From positions 868,001-932,000 of the forward strand of contig NZ_OY760059.1 in the NCBI RefSeq assembly GCF_963662885.1: a DNA stretch of 64,000 nucleotides, given 5' to 3'. Below are positions 7,739 to 16,049 of the stretch, in pieces (within the stretch, counting starts at the first letter, position 1; each line of letters opens with the position of its first letter). This stretch comes from an uncultured Pseudodesulfovibrio sp. GTDB lineage: Bacteria; Desulfobacterota; Desulfovibrionia; Desulfovibrionales; Desulfovibrionaceae. The notes beneath the pieces were generated by a model. The model searched no databases and was not told the DNA's origin. It saw nothing but the letters and a program-made list of their open reading frames with translations. The translations under genes were made by a program, and so were the position numbers.

Positions 7739-8520
7739 GGTTTCTCCTTTTGCACAGTGCACACGGTCCTGCCGTTATCGAGCCTGTGGATGTCCACGTC
7801 CAGACCGTAGAGTTCACTCAGCGAACCTGGTGACAGCACCGCTTCGGTCTCGCCCACGGCCTGAAGCCGTCCGCGCGCGAGCAGGGCGGTTTGGTCGGAG
7901 ATCTCGAAGGCGTGGTCCGGGAAATGGGTGGTCATGACTACGGCCAATCCTCGGTCGGCCAGGGAGCGGATCAGGGACAGGGTGCGCGCCTGGTTGCCGA
8001 AATCCAGGTGGGAAGTGGGTTCGTCCAGCAGCAGGATGTCCGCGCCCTGTGCCAGGGAGCGGGCAAAGAGAATGAGTTGCCGCTCGCCGCCGCTGGTCTC
8101 GCTGTAGGACACGTTTTCCAGGTGGGTGATGCCCATGGTCTCCATGGCCCCACGGGCCGCGTCGAAGTCCGCCCTGGTCGGCGAGGCGAACGCGCCAAGG
8201 TGCGGAGTCCGCCCCATGACCACCACGTCCAGGGCGCGGTAGGCGAATACCGGGGTGTGGGTCTGCGGGACCATGGCGATGGCCTGTGCCGTCTTGCGGC
8301 GGCCAAGGTCGGCCAGGTCCTGGTCGTCCACCAAAATCCGTCCGGTTCGGGGCGGGACCAGCCCGGCTAGGCAGCGTAGAAGCGTGGACTTGCCCGTGCC
8401 GTTGGGACCGAGAATGGACAGCACATGGCCGGGCCGGGCCTCCAGGGTGACGCCCGACCAGACCGCGTCGCGTCCTTGGTAGGCGAAGCTCAGGTCCTCT
8501 GCGCGCAGGATCATGCCCAT
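7735..8520 (-). CDS. ABC ATPase of a FecCD-type importer
   Basis: This 261-aa ATPase of the FecE/BtuD class has Walker A (GPNGTGKST), the signature SGGERQLILFAR, Walker B (ILLLDEPTSHLD) and the switch histidine in TTHFPDHA. ATG at 8520 has GGAGG at good spacing; ATG at 8514 would give an ATGA overlap with the permease stop and is the alternative. It pairs with the FecCD permease and the binding protein encoded upstream. Confidence 0.88.
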   Translation of the reverse strand: MGMILRAEDLSFAYQGRDAVWSGVTLEARPGHVLSILGPNGTGKSTLLRCLAGLVPPRTGRILVDDQDLADLGRRKTAQAIAMVPQTHTPVFAYRALDVVVMGRTPHLGAFASPTRADFDAARGAMETMGITHLENVSYSETSGGERQLILFARSLAQGADILLLDEPTSHLDFGNQARTLSLIRSLADRGLAVVMTTHFPDHAFEISDQTALLARGRLQAVGETEAVLSPGSLSELYGLDVDIHRLDNGRTVCTVQKEKP

Positions 8521-9548
8521 CCGGTCCTCCCCCTGCCGAGCAGCACGGCGAAAAACGGCGCGCCCACGGACGCGGTCAGGATGCCCAGCGGGATCTCCGT
8601 TGCCGTCAGATTGCGGGCCAGACAGTCGATGAGCACGAGGTAGCAGGCCCCCAGCGCCAGACTGGCCGGGATGAGTCTGCGGTAATCCGGGCCCACGACC
8701 ATGCGGGCCAGATGCGGGACCACGAGGCCGACCCAGCCGATGATACCGCTGACCGAGACCGCGCTGGCGGTGACAACGGTCACGGCCACGATCACGCCCA
8801 GCCGCAGACGGCCTGCTTCCACGCCCAGGGTGCGGGCCTCCTCGTCGCCCAGGGACAGGACGTTGAGCTGCCAGCGGATCAGCAGCAACCCGAGCACGCA
8901 CACGCCCATGGGCAGGCATACGGTCAGCAGCCGGTCCATGGTCATGGAGGACAGGGAGCCCATCAGCCAGTAGACGATGACCGGCAGCTTGTCGTCCGGG
9001 TCGGCCACGTATTTGACCAGTGAGAGCAGGGACTGGAAGAACGCGCCGACCACGACACCGGCCAGGATGATGATCATGGGGCCGGATGAACGGTACAACC
9101 GGCTCATGCCCCAGGCCGCTGTCACGGCAAGCATTCCGAAGAAGAAGGCAGAGCCCTGGATGAGCCAGGGCGAGTTCCACAGCAGGATGCCCAGGGCCGC
9201 GCCGAACCCGGCACCCGAGGCCACCCCCAGGATGTAGGGCGAGACCAGCGGGTTGCGGAACAATCCCTGGAAGGCGGCACCCGCCACGGACAGCCCGCCG
9301 CCGATGAGCATGGCCGCCAATACGCGCGGCAGGCGCACCTGCAGGACCACGGTGTCCAGAACGCCGGGCCAGTCGTGACTGATGGGCAGTCCGAGCGAAT
9401 GGCCCAGGATGCGCAGTACGTCGCCCACGCCCACGGGGTAACGTCCCCAGGTCAGCCCTATGCAGAATACGGCGGCCACGCCCGCCCACGGCGCAAGACT
9501 GCCGAGGGTCGGACGCGGCCGCTGGGGGTTGGGTCTATTCGAAGGCAA
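8511..9548 (-). CDS. FecCD-family ABC permease (likely TTG start)
   Basis: This polytopic membrane protein of about 345 aa belongs to the FecCD/BtuC family, with motifs such as RLPRVLAAMLIGGGLSVAGA, FRNPLVSPYILGVASGA and GIIGWVGLVVPHLARM. The reading frame stays open far into the binding-protein gene. ATG at 9587 would overlap that gene by 53 bases, so TTG at 9548 with AAGGA upstream and a 14-base overlap is preferred. FecCD permeases import siderophores, haem, cobalamin and, in the MolBCA type, molybdate or tungstate. Confidence 0.82.
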   Translation of the reverse strand: MPSNRPNPQRPRPTLGSLAPWAGVAAVFCIGLTWGRYPVGVGDVLRILGHSLGLPISHDWPGVLDTVVLQVRLPRVLAAMLIGGGLSVAGAAFQGLFRNPLVSPYILGVASGAGFGAALGILLWNSPWLIQGSAFFFGMLAVTAAWGMSRLYRSSGPMIIILAGVVVGAFFQSLLSLVKYVADPDDKLPVIVYWLMGSLSSMTMDRLLTVCLPMGVCVLGLLLIRWQLNVLSLGDEEARTLGVEAGRLRLGVIVAVTVVTASAVSVSGIIGWVGLVVPHLARMVVGPDYRRLIPASLALGACYLVLIDCLARNLTATEIPLGILTASVGAPFFAVLLGRGRTGWA

Positions 9549-10578
9549 TGCCGTAGAATTCCTTGTAATAGGATTGAACCATGGCATCGAGATCGACGTC
9601 CTTGAATTTCTCGGGGTAGAGGGTCTTGGCCATCCACAGTTCGCCCAGGGCCATGGACTCGGGCAGGGCGTGGCCCCACGGCTTGACGTATTCAGGGCAG
9701 ACGTACAGCCGTCCGTTCTTGATGGCCGAGACCTGCTGCCAGGCCGGGTCGTTGCGCAGTCCATCGGCAGAGGAGCGGTGCCGCCACTGAACGAAGACCA
9801 CTTCCGGGTTCCAGCGCAGCACGTCCTCCATGGTCACTTCCTTGAAGCCGGTGACTTCCTTGGCGACCACGTTGACGCCGCCTGCGCGTTCCATGATCAC
9901 GCTGGTGTATTTGCCCGCGCCGTAGGTGTGCAGGTTGTTCCGGGCCATGTAGCATTTGACCCGCTCAGCCTCGGGGATGTCGCCAAGGTGCGACTTGAGC
10001 ACCTTCTGGTTGGCCTCGACCACCTCCATGAGCCGCTCGGCGCGCGCCTGCTTGTTGCAGATTTCGCCCAGCAGCAGCACGGCGTCCTTGAGCCCTTTAT
10101 TGTAGGCGGCCTGGGCGTCGGCAAGGTCCGGGTTGAGCTTGGCCGCTTCCTGGCTCGCCGCGTCGAACAGCGAGACGCCTACCACCGGGATGTTCGCGGC
10201 ACTGATCTGCTCGATCATCTCCTTGGGCGCGTAATGGGTGACGATGACCAGGTCGGGATGGACGGCCAGCAGAGCCTCCATGTTGACGGTATCCAGTCCG
10301 CCGGGAGTGGGCAGGGATTGGATGTTGGTCATGGTCTTGGCCGCGCCGGGGAGGTACTTTTCCCACTTGTCGAGTATGCCGACGACCTTGTCCTGGGCGC
10401 CGAGCTGGATCATGACATCCAGGGACTGGTGCTGGAGGACCACCACCCGGTTGACCTCGTCCGGGATGGTCACGGTCCGACCCAATTGGTCGGTGACGGT
10501 GCGTTGCGCCAGTGCGGAAGAGCACAGCAGCAACAGGAGCAGGGCTGTGAAAAAGGGCAATTGCAGGAATCTTTTCAT
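9535..10578 (-). CDS. BtuF/FecB-like periplasmic binding protein
   Basis: This 347-aa class III binding protein has a signal peptide (MKRFLQLPFFTALLLLLL, cleavage near ALA-QR). TVTDQLGRTVTIPDEVNRVVV is the typical N-terminal strand of FepB/BtuF/MolA proteins. ATG at 10578 is chosen because the signal peptide starts there. It is the first gene of the importer operon. Metal-chelate or oxyanion uptake are both possible. The ModA-like gene at the operon end and the nearby FmdE/MoeA-like fusion make molybdate or tungstate worth testing, but this is inference. Confidence 0.82.
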   Translation of the reverse strand: MKRFLQLPFFTALLLLLLCSSALAQRTVTDQLGRTVTIPDEVNRVVVLQHQSLDVMIQLGAQDKVVGILDKWEKYLPGAAKTMTNIQSLPTPGGLDTVNMEALLAVHPDLVIVTHYAPKEMIEQISAANIPVVGVSLFDAASQEAAKLNPDLADAQAAYNKGLKDAVLLLGEICNKQARAERLMEVVEANQKVLKSHLGDIPEAERVKCYMARNNLHTYGAGKYTSVIMERAGGVNVVAKEVTGFKEVTMEDVLRWNPEVVFVQWRHRSSADGLRNDPAWQQVSAIKNGRLYVCPEYVKPWGHALPESMALGELWMAKTLYPEKFKDVDLDAMVQSYYKEFYGIAFE

Positions 10579-10666
10579 CGGGAAATACCTCTCTCGGGCT
10601 TGGTGTGGTCTGGGACAGCCTTGATACGCGGGCCAGGTGAGCGGCGGCATTCGACTGCTGGAGACT

Positions 10667-10703
10667 AAATACGGACCATAGCAGTCCAATTTTTTCCCTG
10701 TAA
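10667..10703 (-). promoter_or_regulatory. Candidate promoter with palindrome over the -10, importer operon
   Basis: Read on the minus strand, TTTACA (-35) is followed after 18 bases by TATGGT (-10). GGAC and GTCC (10673-10676 and 10684-10687) form a palindrome over the -10, and a wider GACTGCT/AGCAGTC pair spans 10653-10686. The TATGGTCCGTATTT segment recurs with two changes at 34281-34299. Confidence 0.4.
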
Positions 10704-10705
10704 AG

Positions 10706-10748
10706 AAAAAGCTGGAAAGTCACGCATTTGGTATAATGCGTGACTTTC
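10706..10748 (-). terminator. Hairpin terminator after the sugar isomerase gene
   Basis: Perfect 14-base arms (GAAAGTCACGCATT and AATGCGTGACTTTC, 10715-10728 and 10735-10748) enclose a 6-base loop. On the minus strand CAGC then TTTTT follows. The position, 75 bases after the isomerase stop, fits a terminator, although it also lies upstream of the importer promoter and could double as an operator. Confidence 0.65.
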
Positions 10749-10822
10749 GTGGAAAGAAGGCTGATTGCGCAGAGAAGGGGAGAGGCGGGCCGGTGTACGC
10801 CCACGGGTGCGAGGGGAAGACG

Positions 10823-11494
10823 CTATACGTAGTTCGGATAGTCCGTGCACAGCAGGTGCAGCGGCGCTTCGTCCTCGTCTATCTCGGGGAACCGGGCCTG
10901 GGGTTCATGGAACCGGTTGTCGGTGTTGTCGTCGTTAACGGACGAGACTTCGCCCACCAGGACCTTGCCCTTGCCGGGCTCGCCGTAGAAGCGGTGGTAC
11001 ATGCCCTGTTCCAGGAAGATGGACTCGCCGGGCGTGAGGACCACTGTGCCGCCGGGCTGGATGATGCGCGTGAATCCGTCCACGGACACGGCCAGGGGCT
11101 CCTTGGCCAGCTCTTCCGAAGGCGTTGAGCCGTACAGCTCGATGACGAGATTGCCGCCACCCCGGTTGATGATGTCCTCTGTCTTGGACCAGTGAAAATG
11201 CATGGGGCAGATCTGATTCTCGCGAACGATCATGATCTTTTCCGCATATTTCTTGGGGTGGCCTGCGGCCAGGTTGCCATTGCGGATGGTGAACAGGATC
11301 AGCCCGCGCTTGTCGAATTCCCCCGCGCCGTAATCGGTCAGGTCCCAGCCGAGTTGGTTGCGGACCACTTCCGCGCTTCCTTTGCCCTTCCACTGATCCG
11401 GGGACCAGAAGGCCCACGGCGGCAAGGCGAACTGGAAGGAGGCGAAGAATTCCTTGGCATCTTGTATGAGGGCGTTGATTTCGCTGCGTTTCAT
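10823..11494 (-). CDS. D-lyxose isomerase-like cupin protein
   Basis: This 223-aa protein matches the D-lyxose ketol-isomerase family (about 227 aa in enterobacteria). It contains a cupin barrel with the metal-binding region CPMHFHWSKTEDIINRGGG and a later EQGMYHRFYGE. The family interconverts D-lyxose and D-xylulose using a bound metal ion. The ribosome site is weak. The gene stands alone, with no sugar transporter or kinase beside it, so the physiological substrate is uncertain. Confidence 0.75.
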   Translation of the reverse strand: MKRSEINALIQDAKEFFASFQFALPPWAFWSPDQWKGKGSAEVVRNQLGWDLTDYGAGEFDKRGLILFTIRNGNLAAGHPKKYAEKIMIVRENQICPMHFHWSKTEDIINRGGGNLVIELYGSTPSEELAKEPLAVSVDGFTRIIQPGGTVVLTPGESIFLEQGMYHRFYGEPGKGKVLVGEVSSVNDDNTDNRFHEPQARFPEIDEDEAPLHLLCTDYPNYV

Positions 11495-11585
11495 GAAATC
11501 TATCTAGGTGAGCCGTGTATGGACGTCAAGGAGAAGCGGTGGGCTCGTCTGGACTTTCGTCTCCTGCGCGGGCTACAGGGCCTGT

Positions 11586-12005
11586 ATGAGCATTACCATC
11601 AATACCTATAATGACTCCCTCCATCGCGAGCGGGTCATGGCTTTGTGGCGAGAGGTTTTCGGTTACCCGGCCGCCTACAACGACCCGGCCTTTGTCATTG
11701 ACCGCAAGATCGCGGTGGACGATCTGTTTTGGGTGGCCGAGGACGGTGGCGAGGTGGCAGGCACTATAATGGCCGGGTACGACGGCCATCGGGGTTGGAT
11801 ATATTCTCTTACCGTGACCCAAGGCCTGCGTGGTCAGGGTCTGGGCTCCCGCCTTCTCGATCATGCGCTCTGCGCCCTCAAAAAGATTGGCTGCGTCAAG
11901 GTCAACCTTCAGATCCTCGAATCGAACGAGACGGTGCGCCGGTTTTATGAGGCCAACGGGTTCACTGTCGAACCCCGGTTGAGCATGGGCAAGGTTCTGA
12001 AGTAG
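11586..12005 (+). CDS. GNAT family N-acetyltransferase (YpeA-like)
   Basis: The 139-aa protein is a single GNAT domain: SLTVTQGLRGQGLGSRLL is the acetyl-CoA-binding motif A, and NLQILESNETVRRFYEANGF is motif B with the typical YpeA-like ending. ATG at 11586 is chosen over the upstream GTG/ATG frame because SITINTY begins the fold. The substrate is unknown. Confidence 0.82.
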   Translation: MSITINTYNDSLHRERVMALWREVFGYPAAYNDPAFVIDRKIAVDDLFWVAEDGGEVAGTIMAGYDGHRGWIYSLTVTQGLRGQGLGSRLLDHALCALKKIGCVKVNLQILESNETVRRFYEANGFTVEPRLSMGKVLK

Positions 12006-12320
12006 TCGTTCAGATTGTCTATAACAAATCGGAATAATGATCTTTTCGTCTTCTGCTTCGTAATCCGTCCGAGTCGACGCCTGCCCGGAATCGGCCTTTC
12101 TCCCTGGTCGACACCTAAGCCCGTTCGGTAAATGAAATGAAAACACAGGCAAAGCATGACGCATCCTGCCCTCTGATTTTTCCATCGGACCGGGGTCTTC
12201 TCCTGTGGAAAAAAAAGTGGCATTCGGCACCAGCCGGGTATATAGGGAAATCCTGCTTTGCTATAATGACCGCAACTCCGGACGGTTTGGGCCGCCCGGG
12301 AAACGAGCGAGGAAGACGAA
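12006..12320 (+). other. Intergenic region upstream of the bactofilin gene
   Basis: No gene is seen. TATAAT occurs at 12262-12267 without a good -35. ACACAGG (about 12143) can pair with CCTGTG (about 12202) around 50 bases of possible leader RNA, but no known riboswitch core was recognised. Confidence 0.3.
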
Positions 12321-12791
12321 ATGGGCCTTTTCTCCAGCAAAAAGACCAAAGAAAATTCCGAATTGAACGCCTTTTTGGGCGTTGGTACCGAATATAAGGG
12401 TAAACTTGACTTTATCGGAACGGTCCGTATCGACGGCCGATTCGAAGGTGAAATCTCCACCGAAGGCGTGCTCATCCTCGGGCGCAAGGCCCGTGTCGAA
12501 GGGACCGTGCGCGTGGGCCAGCTGAATTCCTGCGGCGAAATCATCGGCGACGTGCGCGTCAAGGAAAAGGCCGTTTTCGAAAAGACCAGCGTGCTCAAAG
12601 GGAGTCTTGACACGCCGGTGCTAGTAGTGGAAAAAGGCGCCGTGGTTGAAGGAACCATCAGCATGACCGGGCAGGCGGCCGCAGAGGCCAAACCCAAGGT
12701 CGTGTCTGCGAATTTCGGCGGCGGCAACCTCAAGCCCGTCGCCAGGGAACTTGAAATCGCCAAGACTGGCTCCGACGACAGCGGGGCCTAA
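12321..12791 (+). CDS. Bactofilin family cytoskeletal protein
   Basis: The 156-aa protein has a central bactofilin (DUF583) domain of about 100 residues built from short beta repeats, for example GTVRIDGRFEGEISTEG, GTVRVGQLNSCGEIIGDV and LVVEKGAVVEGTISM. Charged, flexible ends flank it. Bactofilins self-assemble into filaments without nucleotide and position cell-wall or polar machinery. The ribosome site is GAGGAAG. A 52-aa gene follows 12 bases later and probably shares its transcript. Confidence 0.9.
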   Translation: MGLFSSKKTKENSELNAFLGVGTEYKGKLDFIGTVRIDGRFEGEISTEGVLILGRKARVEGTVRVGQLNSCGEIIGDVRVKEKAVFEKTSVLKGSLDTPVLVVEKGAVVEGTISMTGQAAAEAKPKVVSANFGGGNLKPVARELEIAKTGSDDSGA

Positions 12792-12803
12792 CGGAGGTTT
12801 ACC

Positions 12804-12962
12804 ATGTTTGAAGTTGTTATCGAAGACAACGGTAGCGAATACGTCGCCCACACCGCCGAGGACAAGCGCGAGGCCGACCTGCTCCTGCAGCGTCACGTGC
12901 GCTCCCTCACTCCCGGCCTGGCCTACATCCGCGAGACCAAGCCCGAATCGGAAAAGAAGTAA
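12804..12962 (+). CDS. Small conserved-looking 52-aa protein downstream of bactofilin
   Basis: An open frame of 53 codons (start MFEVVIEDNGSEYVAHTAED, end KPESEKK) has GGAGG seven bases before its ATG and starts 12 bases after the bactofilin stop. It is hydrophilic and mixed-charged, with a middle predicted helical (KREADLLLQRHVRSL). Codon use follows the GC-rich third-position pattern of its neighbours, and a stem-loop follows at once. No family was recognised. Confidence 0.72.
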   Translation: MFEVVIEDNGSEYVAHTAEDKREADLLLQRHVRSLTPGLAYIRETKPESEKK

Positions 12963-12987
12963 CCGATCCGTTTCGGTTGCTACCAGG

Positions 12988-13020
12988 ACCAGCCCCCGCC
13001 GCCACGCGCCGGGGGCTGGT
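12988..13020 (+). terminator. Stem-loop terminator after the bactofilin unit
   Basis: An 11-bp stem ACCAGCCCCCG / CGGGGGCTGGT is followed by CTTGTTGT. The T tract is weak, but the position 25 bases after the 52-aa gene fits a terminator. Confidence 0.7.
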
Positions 13021-13209
13021 CTTGTTGTATGGACGGCCACCCGGCCACTCTCCCATTCGTCCCCCCTCGTTGCGGTGTCGTGTGCCACGATGTGTCGGTG
13101 CCCAGTCTGTTGCATTTCGGCGCGTTGCAGGGATGTGACCGGCCGTAAGGTTTACTGTCATGGGGATATGTGAGATGGTCCGCTCGAAGTTCTCACGGGG
13201 GTTTTATTC

Positions 13210-14418
13210 ATGGAAAAGATCATACTGGTGCATGTGACGGGCGGCGATCGGCCCGGTTTGACCGCCGAATTGTCGGGCGTCTTGGCAGGCTACGACGTGG
13301 ACGTGCTCGACATCGGGCAGGTGGTCATCCACAACTTTCTGACGCTCGGCATCCTCATCCGGTTGCCCGCCAACTCCCAGCCGGTGCTCAAGGATCTGCT
13401 CTTCAAGGCCCATGAACTCGGCGTGACCATGCGTCTGCATCCCCTGGACGAGGAAAAGTACAGCTCCTGGGTGGGCGAGGCGCACAAGCCCCGCTACATC
13501 ATCACCCTGCTGGCCCGCTCGGTCTCCTCCTCGCAGATCGCGGCCATCACCAAGGTCGTGTCCGATGCCGGGTTGAACATCGACACCATCTACCGCCTGT
13601 CCGGGCGCGTGCCGCTTGACTGCAACGACTACGAGTGTTCACGCGGCTGCGTCGAGTTCACCGTGCGCGGCACCCCCAACGACGTGGCCGAGCTGCGCGC
13701 TCAGTTCCTGGAAATCTCCTCCAGGATGATGGTCGACATCGGCTTCCAGGAAGACAACATTTTCCGCCGCAACCGCCGTCTGGTGGCGTTCGACATGGAC
13801 TCCACCCTGATTCAGGCCGAAGTCATCGACGAGTTGGCCAAGGAAGCGGGCGTGGGCGATCAGGTGGCCGCCATCACCGAATCCGCAATGCGCGGCGAGC
13901 TCGATTTCAAGCAGTCCCTGCGCAAGCGTCTCTCCCTGCTCGAAGGGCTCGACGAGTCCGTGCTGCAAAAGGTCGCCGACCGGCTGCCCATGTCCGAAGG
14001 CGCGGAAAAGCTGATCTCCAACCTCAAGAACGTGGGCTACAAGATCGCCATCCTGTCCGGCGGGTTCACCTACTTCGGCGAGATCCTCCGCAAGCGCTAC
14101 GGCATCGACTACGTCTACGCCAACGAACTCGAAATCAAGGACGGCAAGCTGACCGGCAAGGCCGTGGGCGACATCGTGGACGCCCAGAAAAAGGCCGAGC
14201 TGCTCCAGTCCATCGCCGACCAGGAACGCATCTCCCTGCAACAGGTCATCGCCGTGGGCGACGGGGCCAACGATCTGCCCATGCTCAATCTGGCCGGGCT
14301 GGGCATTGCCTTCCACGCCAAACCCAAGGTCAAACAGGGCGCCCGACAGGCCATCTCCACCCTCGGCCTCGACGCCATCCTCTTCCTCCTCGGCATGCGC
14401 TCGCGCGACGTGGTCTAG
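13210..14418 (+). CDS. serB: Phosphoserine phosphatase with N-terminal ACT domains
   Basis: The 402-aa protein begins with two ACT-like domains (about residues 1-180, e.g. VTGGDRPGLTAELSGVLAG) and ends with a HAD phosphatase. The catalytic motif D195-M-D197-S-T, the SGG of motif II (ILSGGFTYF) and motif IV GDGANDLPML are all present. It would remove phosphate from phosphoserine in serine synthesis, with the ACT domains sensing amino acids. The double-ACT form of about 400 aa is the longer SerB type. No serine-pathway gene is adjacent. Confidence 0.92.
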   Translation: MEKIILVHVTGGDRPGLTAELSGVLAGYDVDVLDIGQVVIHNFLTLGILIRLPANSQPVLKDLLFKAHELGVTMRLHPLDEEKYSSWVGEAHKPRYIITLLARSVSSSQIAAITKVVSDAGLNIDTIYRLSGRVPLDCNDYECSRGCVEFTVRGTPNDVAELRAQFLEISSRMMVDIGFQEDNIFRRNRRLVAFDMDSTLIQAEVIDELAKEAGVGDQVAAITESAMRGELDFKQSLRKRLSLLEGLDESVLQKVADRLPMSEGAEKLISNLKNVGYKIAILSGGFTYFGEILRKRYGIDYVYANELEIKDGKLTGKAVGDIVDAQKKAELLQSIADQERISLQQVIAVGDGANDLPMLNLAGLGIAFHAKPKVKQGARQAISTLGLDAILFLLGMRSRDVV

Positions 14419-14429
14419 CGCGGCGAGAA

Positions 14430-14541
14430 GAAGAATCGGGGGAAGGGGAGAGGGGAAACCTTTGAGAAAAGGTTTCCCCTCTCCCCTTCCCCCGAACCCC
14501 CATCCCCTCTCCCTTTCTAAACTTTGTATGCCGCTGCGCGG
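14430..14541 (-). repeat. Dispersed hairpin repeat, family 1, copy A
   Basis: Read on the minus strand: head GCGCAGCGGC, AAAGTTTAG, then a long GGGGAAGGGGAGAGGGGAAA hairpin that pairs with its complement around CCTTTTCTCAAAGG. The variable stem is nearly the same as that of copy D (50861). It starts 12 bases after the serB stop and may also end that transcript. Confidence 0.75.
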
Positions 14542-14617
14542 AGAGTGCGGGCGCGGCGTGCTGTCGTGCGTTCTTTTTTTTAGGGGTCGAAGGGGCAGCT
14601 TCTCGCGTGCGCACCTC

Positions 14618-14689
14618 CGCGAAGCTGCTCAAAAAGTTTTGGAGATTCCAAAGAACCTTTTTCGAAAGGTTCTTTGGCCGCCGGAGGCC
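14618..14689 (+). repeat. Dispersed hairpin repeat, family 1, copy B
   Basis: The order is head CGCGAAGCTGC, AAAAAGTTTTGGAG, hairpin arms CAAAGAACCTTT and AAAGGTTCTTTG, then tail GGCCGCCGGAGGC. It is divergent from copy A, with their heads about 77 bases apart, so together they form a large inverted pair between serB and the PerM-family gene. Confidence 0.75.
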
Positions 14690-14819
14690 TGCCTTGTACC
14701 TCCGCCCGGCGAGGGCATGGCAGGGCAAAGTATCTTCACACAAGTGGGCGTTGTCTAAACCGGGGTGTGCTGGTAAGGAACGGGGCAGATTCATTATCTT
14801 ATCTTTTTCAGGAGGGGTC

Positions 14820-15953
14820 ATGTTCGAGAGCGGCAAGCCGTACACCCTGGATTCCGTGGTGCGGATGGTCTTGGGGGCCGGATTTTTCATCGGTATGGTT
14901 TGGCTGCTGGGCTATCTGTCGGGCGTCTTGGTGCCCTTTGTCGCGGCCCTGCTGGTAGCCTATCTGCTCAATCCCCTGACCTGTTTCATCGAAAAAAGGG
15001 TGGGCAACCGCGGCGTGGCCGTGTTGCTGACCATGTTGCTGTTGCTCGTGGCGGTATCCGGTGTGGTCCTGCTGGTGGTGCCCATGGTGGTCAACGAGTT
15101 CGCGCATATGGGCCAGGTCCTTTCGCGGCTGGTGAGCAATACCGAGTTCGCGGACAAGGTGGCGGCCCATCTGCCGCCGGACATCTGGCAGTGGTTGCGG
15201 GATACCGTGCAGTCGCCCGAGGTCAGGGACCTGTTCACGGCCCAGGGCGCGCTCAATGCGGCCAAGGGCGTGCTTGGCAACCTGGTTCCGGGTATCCGGG
15301 GCGTGGCCGTGGGCGCGATCAATGCGGCGGCTGGATTGTTCGGGATGTTCGTCATCGTCCTGTACGTCATTTTTCTGCTTGCCGACTTCGGGCGCATAAA
15401 GGCCGGGTGGCAGGACTACCTGCCTGCCCAGTACCGCGAAAGCGTGACCGGGTTTCTGGATGAGTTCGAGAAGACCATGGGCTTGTATTTCAGGGGCCAG
15501 ATCATCGTCTGTCTTCTGGTGGGCGTGCTCATGTCCATCGGCTTCATGCTCATTGGCCTGCCGTTGGGCCTGGCCATGGGCATGCTTATAGGCATTTTGA
15601 ACATTGCGCCCTACCTGGGCGTGGCCGGAGTCGTCCCGGTCCTGCTTCTGGCCGGGCTGGATTCGCTGGAGGCGGGCGAGTCCGTGTGGGTCGGCATCGG
15701 CCTGGCCGTGGCGGTCATGGCCGTGGTTCAGGTCATTCAGGATGCTGTGCTGGTCCCCAAAATCCAGGGAGAGAGCCTGGGCTTGTCCCCGTGGCTGATC
15801 CTCCTGTCCCTGTCTGTCTGGGGCAAGCTCCTGGGCTTCCTCGGTCTGCTCATCGCCCTGCCCATGACATGCCTGTGCCTGTCCTATTACCGCCGTCTGC
15901 TGGCCAAGAAAACGGCCGAACTCCCGCCGGACCCGTTACCCGATGCGGACTGA
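14820..15953 (+). CDS. AI-2E transporter / PerM family membrane protein
   Basis: The 377-aa polytopic protein belongs to the AI-2 exporter (PerM/YhhT) family: two N-terminal helices (LLGYLSGVLVPFVAALLVAY), a helical soluble region (about 90-190) and a C-terminal membrane core with LPLGLAMGMLIGILNIAPYLG and SPWLILLSLSVWGKLLGF. ATG at 14820 follows an AGGAGG site. Members export varied small molecules or act as Na+/H+ antiporters, so the substrate is unknown. Confidence 0.85.
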   Translation: MFESGKPYTLDSVVRMVLGAGFFIGMVWLLGYLSGVLVPFVAALLVAYLLNPLTCFIEKRVGNRGVAVLLTMLLLLVAVSGVVLLVVPMVVNEFAHMGQVLSRLVSNTEFADKVAAHLPPDIWQWLRDTVQSPEVRDLFTAQGALNAAKGVLGNLVPGIRGVAVGAINAAAGLFGMFVIVLYVIFLLADFGRIKAGWQDYLPAQYRESVTGFLDEFEKTMGLYFRGQIIVCLLVGVLMSIGFMLIGLPLGLAMGMLIGILNIAPYLGVAGVVPVLLLAGLDSLEAGESVWVGIGLAVAVMAVVQVIQDAVLVPKIQGESLGLSPWLILLSLSVWGKLLGFLGLLIALPMTCLCLSYYRRLLAKKTAELPPDPLPDAD

Positions 15954-15972
15954 TTTTCGCGTATGAAATGAG

Positions 15973-16012
15973 AAACGCCCTCGGTCCTGTGAGGACCGGG
16001 GGCGTTTTGTTT
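15973..16012. terminator. Bidirectional terminator
   Basis: The stem AAACGCCC-CGGTCCT pairs with AGGACCG-GGGCGTTT around a GTG loop, with TTTT on the plus side and A on the other. It separates the convergent PerM and LysE genes. Confidence 0.88.
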
Positions 16013-16049
16013 GCAGGGGGTCAGCAAAAGGCGAAGCGGGCTGTATGGA

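Noticed and set aside
12140..12210. Possible c-di-GMP (GEMM) or other riboswitch before bactofilin
   Set aside because: GCAAAGC and GACGCA fragments are present, but the conserved GEMM core and tetraloop receptor could not be laid out; only one weak closing pair is seen.
14330..14890. 186-aa minus-strand frame over the serB/PerM gap
   Set aside because: It runs through two copies of the dispersed repeat and into both flanking genes; it is a by-product of repeat sequence.
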